From Methanocalculus natronophilus (GTDB lineage: Archaea > Halobacteriota > Methanomicrobia > Methanomicrobiales > Methanocorpusculaceae), in NCBI RefSeq assembly GCF_038751955.1, contig NZ_JBCEXH010000008.1, positions 1-64,000 of the forward strand: a DNA stretch of 64,000 nucleotides, read 5' to 3'. Position 1 is the stretch's first letter. Each line of letters begins with the position of its first letter. Positions 62,047 to 64,000 of the stretch are shown here, piece after piece. The notes below the pieces were generated by a model. It made no database searches. It had not been told where the DNA came from and saw only the letters and a list, made by a program, of their open reading frames with translations. The position numbers and the translations under genes were made by a program.

Positions 62047-62221
62047 GCATCAGGGTTATGCCTGTTGGGATATATGATTATCCAAAAAGTCTTTTTCTGC
62101 ATCCGGGCAGTTTGGTTTCAAACAAACTGTATGCTTCAGCAGACTCTTCAACGCATGGATTGCTTTCTCGAAATATAGGCTGAAACGCAAAGGCAGTGAA
62201 AAACTCAAATAACGTGTGAAT

Positions 62222-62246
62222 CAAAAAAGCGTGCCAAAAAAAAGAA
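62222..62246 (-). terminator. Terminator after mtrH
   Basis: On the mtrH strand two T-runs, of eight and six T's, follow the stop codon at about 20-45 bases. They fit a tandem archaeal terminator and mark the end of the mtr operon. Confidence 0.65.
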
Positions 62247-62267
62247 TGTGGACGGAACGTATCCGTC

Positions 62268-63305
62268 TCACACGAGTTTCATCAATGGGTGGTTTGGATC
62301 CTGCACCTCTCCACCGAGTTCACGGCATGCCTCTGCGAGGACGATGTCAGTGAATGCAGTTGCGGTAGCAGCACCTTCGCAGTTCTCGATTGGGCCGAAC
62401 ATGATTAAGTCGGCACCAAGCGTCATTGCCATGATGTTGCACCCGATATCGGGGCTTGACCATGCAGCCTGCTTGATACCATCCATTCCGCCAAAGTGGT
62501 GATGGCCCATCTGCTCAAGGAGGACATCCTTACCCTCGTACTGGCTCACAAGCACGGAGGGACTCTTTGCAGTTCCCCTCCAGCGTTTCAGCCAGGTCCA
62601 TGATACGGTCATGTTGTGGTATGCACCACCGGTTGGGAGACCGTGAATTGCCTTGCAGGCGAGAATCTCACGGAATGAGCCGCCAGAGCCAAGTCCGAGC
62701 GGGGTGGCTGCAGTGTCGAGGATTGGCCGGGTGATCCCGCACTCCTCTGCGATCTGCAACATACCCTTCTCCTGGCCAGCAACGCCTCCTTCAACAAGCA
62801 CCTTCTCACGTCCGGGAACCGATGGGTCACCGGGGTTGAAGGCGAGGACGATTGCGGAGTTGACATCTGAGGCAGCGATTGCATCGATGTTCTCCTGCGG
62901 GATCGATCCATTGATCGAGTTGTAGATGGCACGGTCTGCAAGACCTACTTCAGTTACATACTCGCAGGCATGTGCAAGTGCTGGTGGTGCTGAAGAGTCC
63001 ATCAGGAAGGGGGTCTTGTTGTCAATAGAGTCAAACCAGCTGAAATAGCTCTCAAAAGCCTCGCCGTATTCAGCGATGATCTGGATCATGTAGGGGTTGC
63101 CGGTAATATCTGATAACTCCATACAACGATTCCAGAGAGCCTCTGCCTTTGCTTTGTCAATCTTTCCTGTGTGGTCATCGAGCACGGTCTCGTGCTTGTT
63201 ATAGAAGATGGATGCGCCGAGTACCCTTGGGTATTCACCGGGCTGTCCACCGATCTTCATTCCATTAAAGTCGAGAACGGTCTGTTCTTTCTCAAACCTG
63301 AACAT
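62268..63305 (-). CDS. mtrH: Tetrahydromethanopterin S-methyltransferase subunit H
   Basis: Transfers the methyl group from methyl-tetrahydromethanopterin to the cobamide of MtrA, part of the sodium-pumping Mtr complex that forms methyl-coenzyme M. The 345-residue TIM-barrel protein has MKIGGQPGEYPRVLGASIFY, NPYMIQIIAEYGEAFESYFSWF, FLMDSSAPPALAHACEYV and GCNIMAMTLGADLIMFGPIENC. A GAGGTG lies before its ATG. It follows the mtrA-type gene by 17 bases and ends the operon. Confidence 0.97.
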   Translation of the reverse strand: MFRFEKEQTVLDFNGMKIGGQPGEYPRVLGASIFYNKHETVLDDHTGKIDKAKAEALWNRCMELSDITGNPYMIQIIAEYGEAFESYFSWFDSIDNKTPFLMDSSAPPALAHACEYVTEVGLADRAIYNSINGSIPQENIDAIAASDVNSAIVLAFNPGDPSVPGREKVLVEGGVAGQEKGMLQIAEECGITRPILDTAATPLGLGSGGSFREILACKAIHGLPTGGAYHNMTVSWTWLKRWRGTAKSPSVLVSQYEGKDVLLEQMGHHHFGGMDGIKQAAWSSPDIGCNIMAMTLGADLIMFGPIENCEGAATATAFTDIVLAEACRELGGEVQDPNHPLMKLV

Positions 63306-63322
63306 AGTTGGAACACCTCACG

Positions 63323-64000
63323 TTAGAGCATACTAATTCTCGGAAGGAGCATCAGGAGCATGATAAATACAACGACTCCGGCTACAAGGCCATAGAGGAT
63401 GCCGATGTCCCGTCCGATCTTCCTGCCCACCCTCTGGGCAATCTCAGCGTCTGCAAATTCAATCTTCTTCTCGATTGCGTTAAGCCGCTTCTCTATCTCA
63501 AGGAACTGGGGGTTTGCTCCGGCAACGGAGGTTTCCATACCTGCGCCGCCAGCTTCTTTCACCTCGACAACAATCGGGTCGGCACCAAACGCTCCCGGAT
63601 CTCTGCCGGTGAGCTCAGCGATCTTTGCTTTAATCTCGCCTAGGTCTTCTGACTCCATGATGTCGACGTATTCGACCTGTTCCTGGAACCGCGTGATAGC
63701 TGCATCGTCAAGGTTCTCGATGAAGGGAATTGCACCCTCTGCCCCGACGATCTTTCCGCCTGCCACTCCTCCTTTGTGGAGTGCTTCAAGCGACTGACCG
63801 CTCAAGTGGCCTTTCACTTCAGTTCCACAGGCGAGTACAAACCTGATGTTTGGATTCGAGATGATGTTGGCGATGATCTTCTCAAGACCAAGGTTCTCGG
63901 TCTTGCAGGATCCGCATAATGCAGCCCCGCTGGCGCAGATGCCTGCCTCATCAAGGTGCGATCCCATGGTGACGACTGCAACACAGCTGTTTGCGTCGCC
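63323..64000 (-). CDS. mtrA: Mtr subunit A with an MtrG-like C-terminus (partial)
   Basis: The 5' end is beyond the window; the reading continues upstream of the internal ATG at 63967 as ANSCVAVVT. The corrinoid domain is clear: [46 protein letters not shown] with the likely cobalt-binding His, then [11 protein letters not shown] and DPGAFGADP. The last ~60 residues ([39 protein letters not shown] plus a membrane helix) resemble MtrG rather than the normal MtrA tail. No mtrF or separate mtrG lies between it and mtrH. Confidence 0.9.
   Translation of the reverse strand, partial: GDANSCVAVVTMGSHLDEAGICASGAALCGSCKTENLGLEKIIANIISNPNIRFVLACGTEVKGHLSGQSLEALHKGGVAGGKIVGAEGAIPFIENLDDAAITRFQEQVEYVDIMESEDLGEIKAKIAELTGRDPGAFGADPIVVEVKEAGGAGMETSVAGANPQFLEIEKRLNAIEKKIEFADAEIAQRVGRKIGRDIGILYGLVAGVVVFIMLLMLLPRISML

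Overview
The window comes from the chromosome of a hydrogenotrophic methanogen, most likely of the order Methanomicrobiales. The methanogenesis genes mer, mtd, mtrH and mtrA are present, as are cofG (coenzyme F420) and mfnA (methanofuran). The information-processing genes are archaeal: a spectinomycin-type ribosomal operon with S4e, L32e and L19e, Nop5/fibrillarin, Cbf5, Dph2, and an archaeal adenylate kinase. The order is inferred from an S-layer glycoprotein with a DUF3821-like N-terminus and a PGF-CTERM tail. Genes are dense, often overlap by 1-23 bases, and several start leaderless behind a TATA box. The genus cannot be fixed from sequence reading alone.

Layout. 0.1-8.4 kb (+): ppsA, mfnA, a hypoxanthine phosphoribosyltransferase, dph2, a METTL5-like methylase, an MFS exporter and a UbiB-family kinase. 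8.4-11.7 kb (-): cofG-purC-purS-purQ followed by two tandem ferredoxin:thioredoxin reductase catalytic-chain paralogues. 11.9-14.4 kb: a metalloid-resistance-like module (permease, small thioredoxin, arsenate reductase family) divergent from its ArsR regulator, with three matching operators. 14.4-20.5 kb: an array of TGACGTA boxes beside tRNA-Ser, then cbf5, hemD, a DUF112 membrane protein, a CaCA antiporter divergent from nop5-flpA, and a small HicB-like gene. 20.5-24.4 kb: a polypyrimidine/polypurine tract, a DUF1614 protein, two converging toxin-antitoxin loci (one broken), tRNA-Gln and thyA. 24.9-34.4 kb: the S-layer gene, TA remnants, AMP phosphorylase and two large secreted proteins. 34.4-41.8 kb: tRNA-Arg, a dCTP deaminase/dUTPase-family gene, an NrpR-type regulator, a tubulin/FtsZ-superfamily protein with a repeat tail, mer, a GalT-like protein, mtd and tfx. 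41.9-56.9 kb: a structured leader followed by a long ribosomal operon from L3 to secY, then adk, an EMC3/YidC-like insertase and cmk. 56.9-64 kb: a DUF2769 protein, a three-gene cassette of unknown role (TPR protein, membrane-anchored double periplasmic-binding-fold receptor, small protein), mtrH, and an mtrA whose C-terminus looks like MtrG.

How the genes work together. Mtd, Mer and Mtr catalyse consecutive C1 steps on tetrahydromethanopterin; cofG and mfnA supply cofactors; Tfx is divergent from mtd. AMP phosphorylase and the purine genes belong to nucleotide metabolism. The ribosomal operon ends with SecY and the insertase, so ribosome and translocon parts are made together.

The least explained items are the tubulin-like protein with a ~19-residue repeat tail, the TPR/double-receptor cassette, the apparent MtrA-MtrG fusion without mtrF, the TGACGTA array, the structured leader before rpl3, and the three-operator ArsR control region. 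All names rest on reading motifs by eye; no database search was run.
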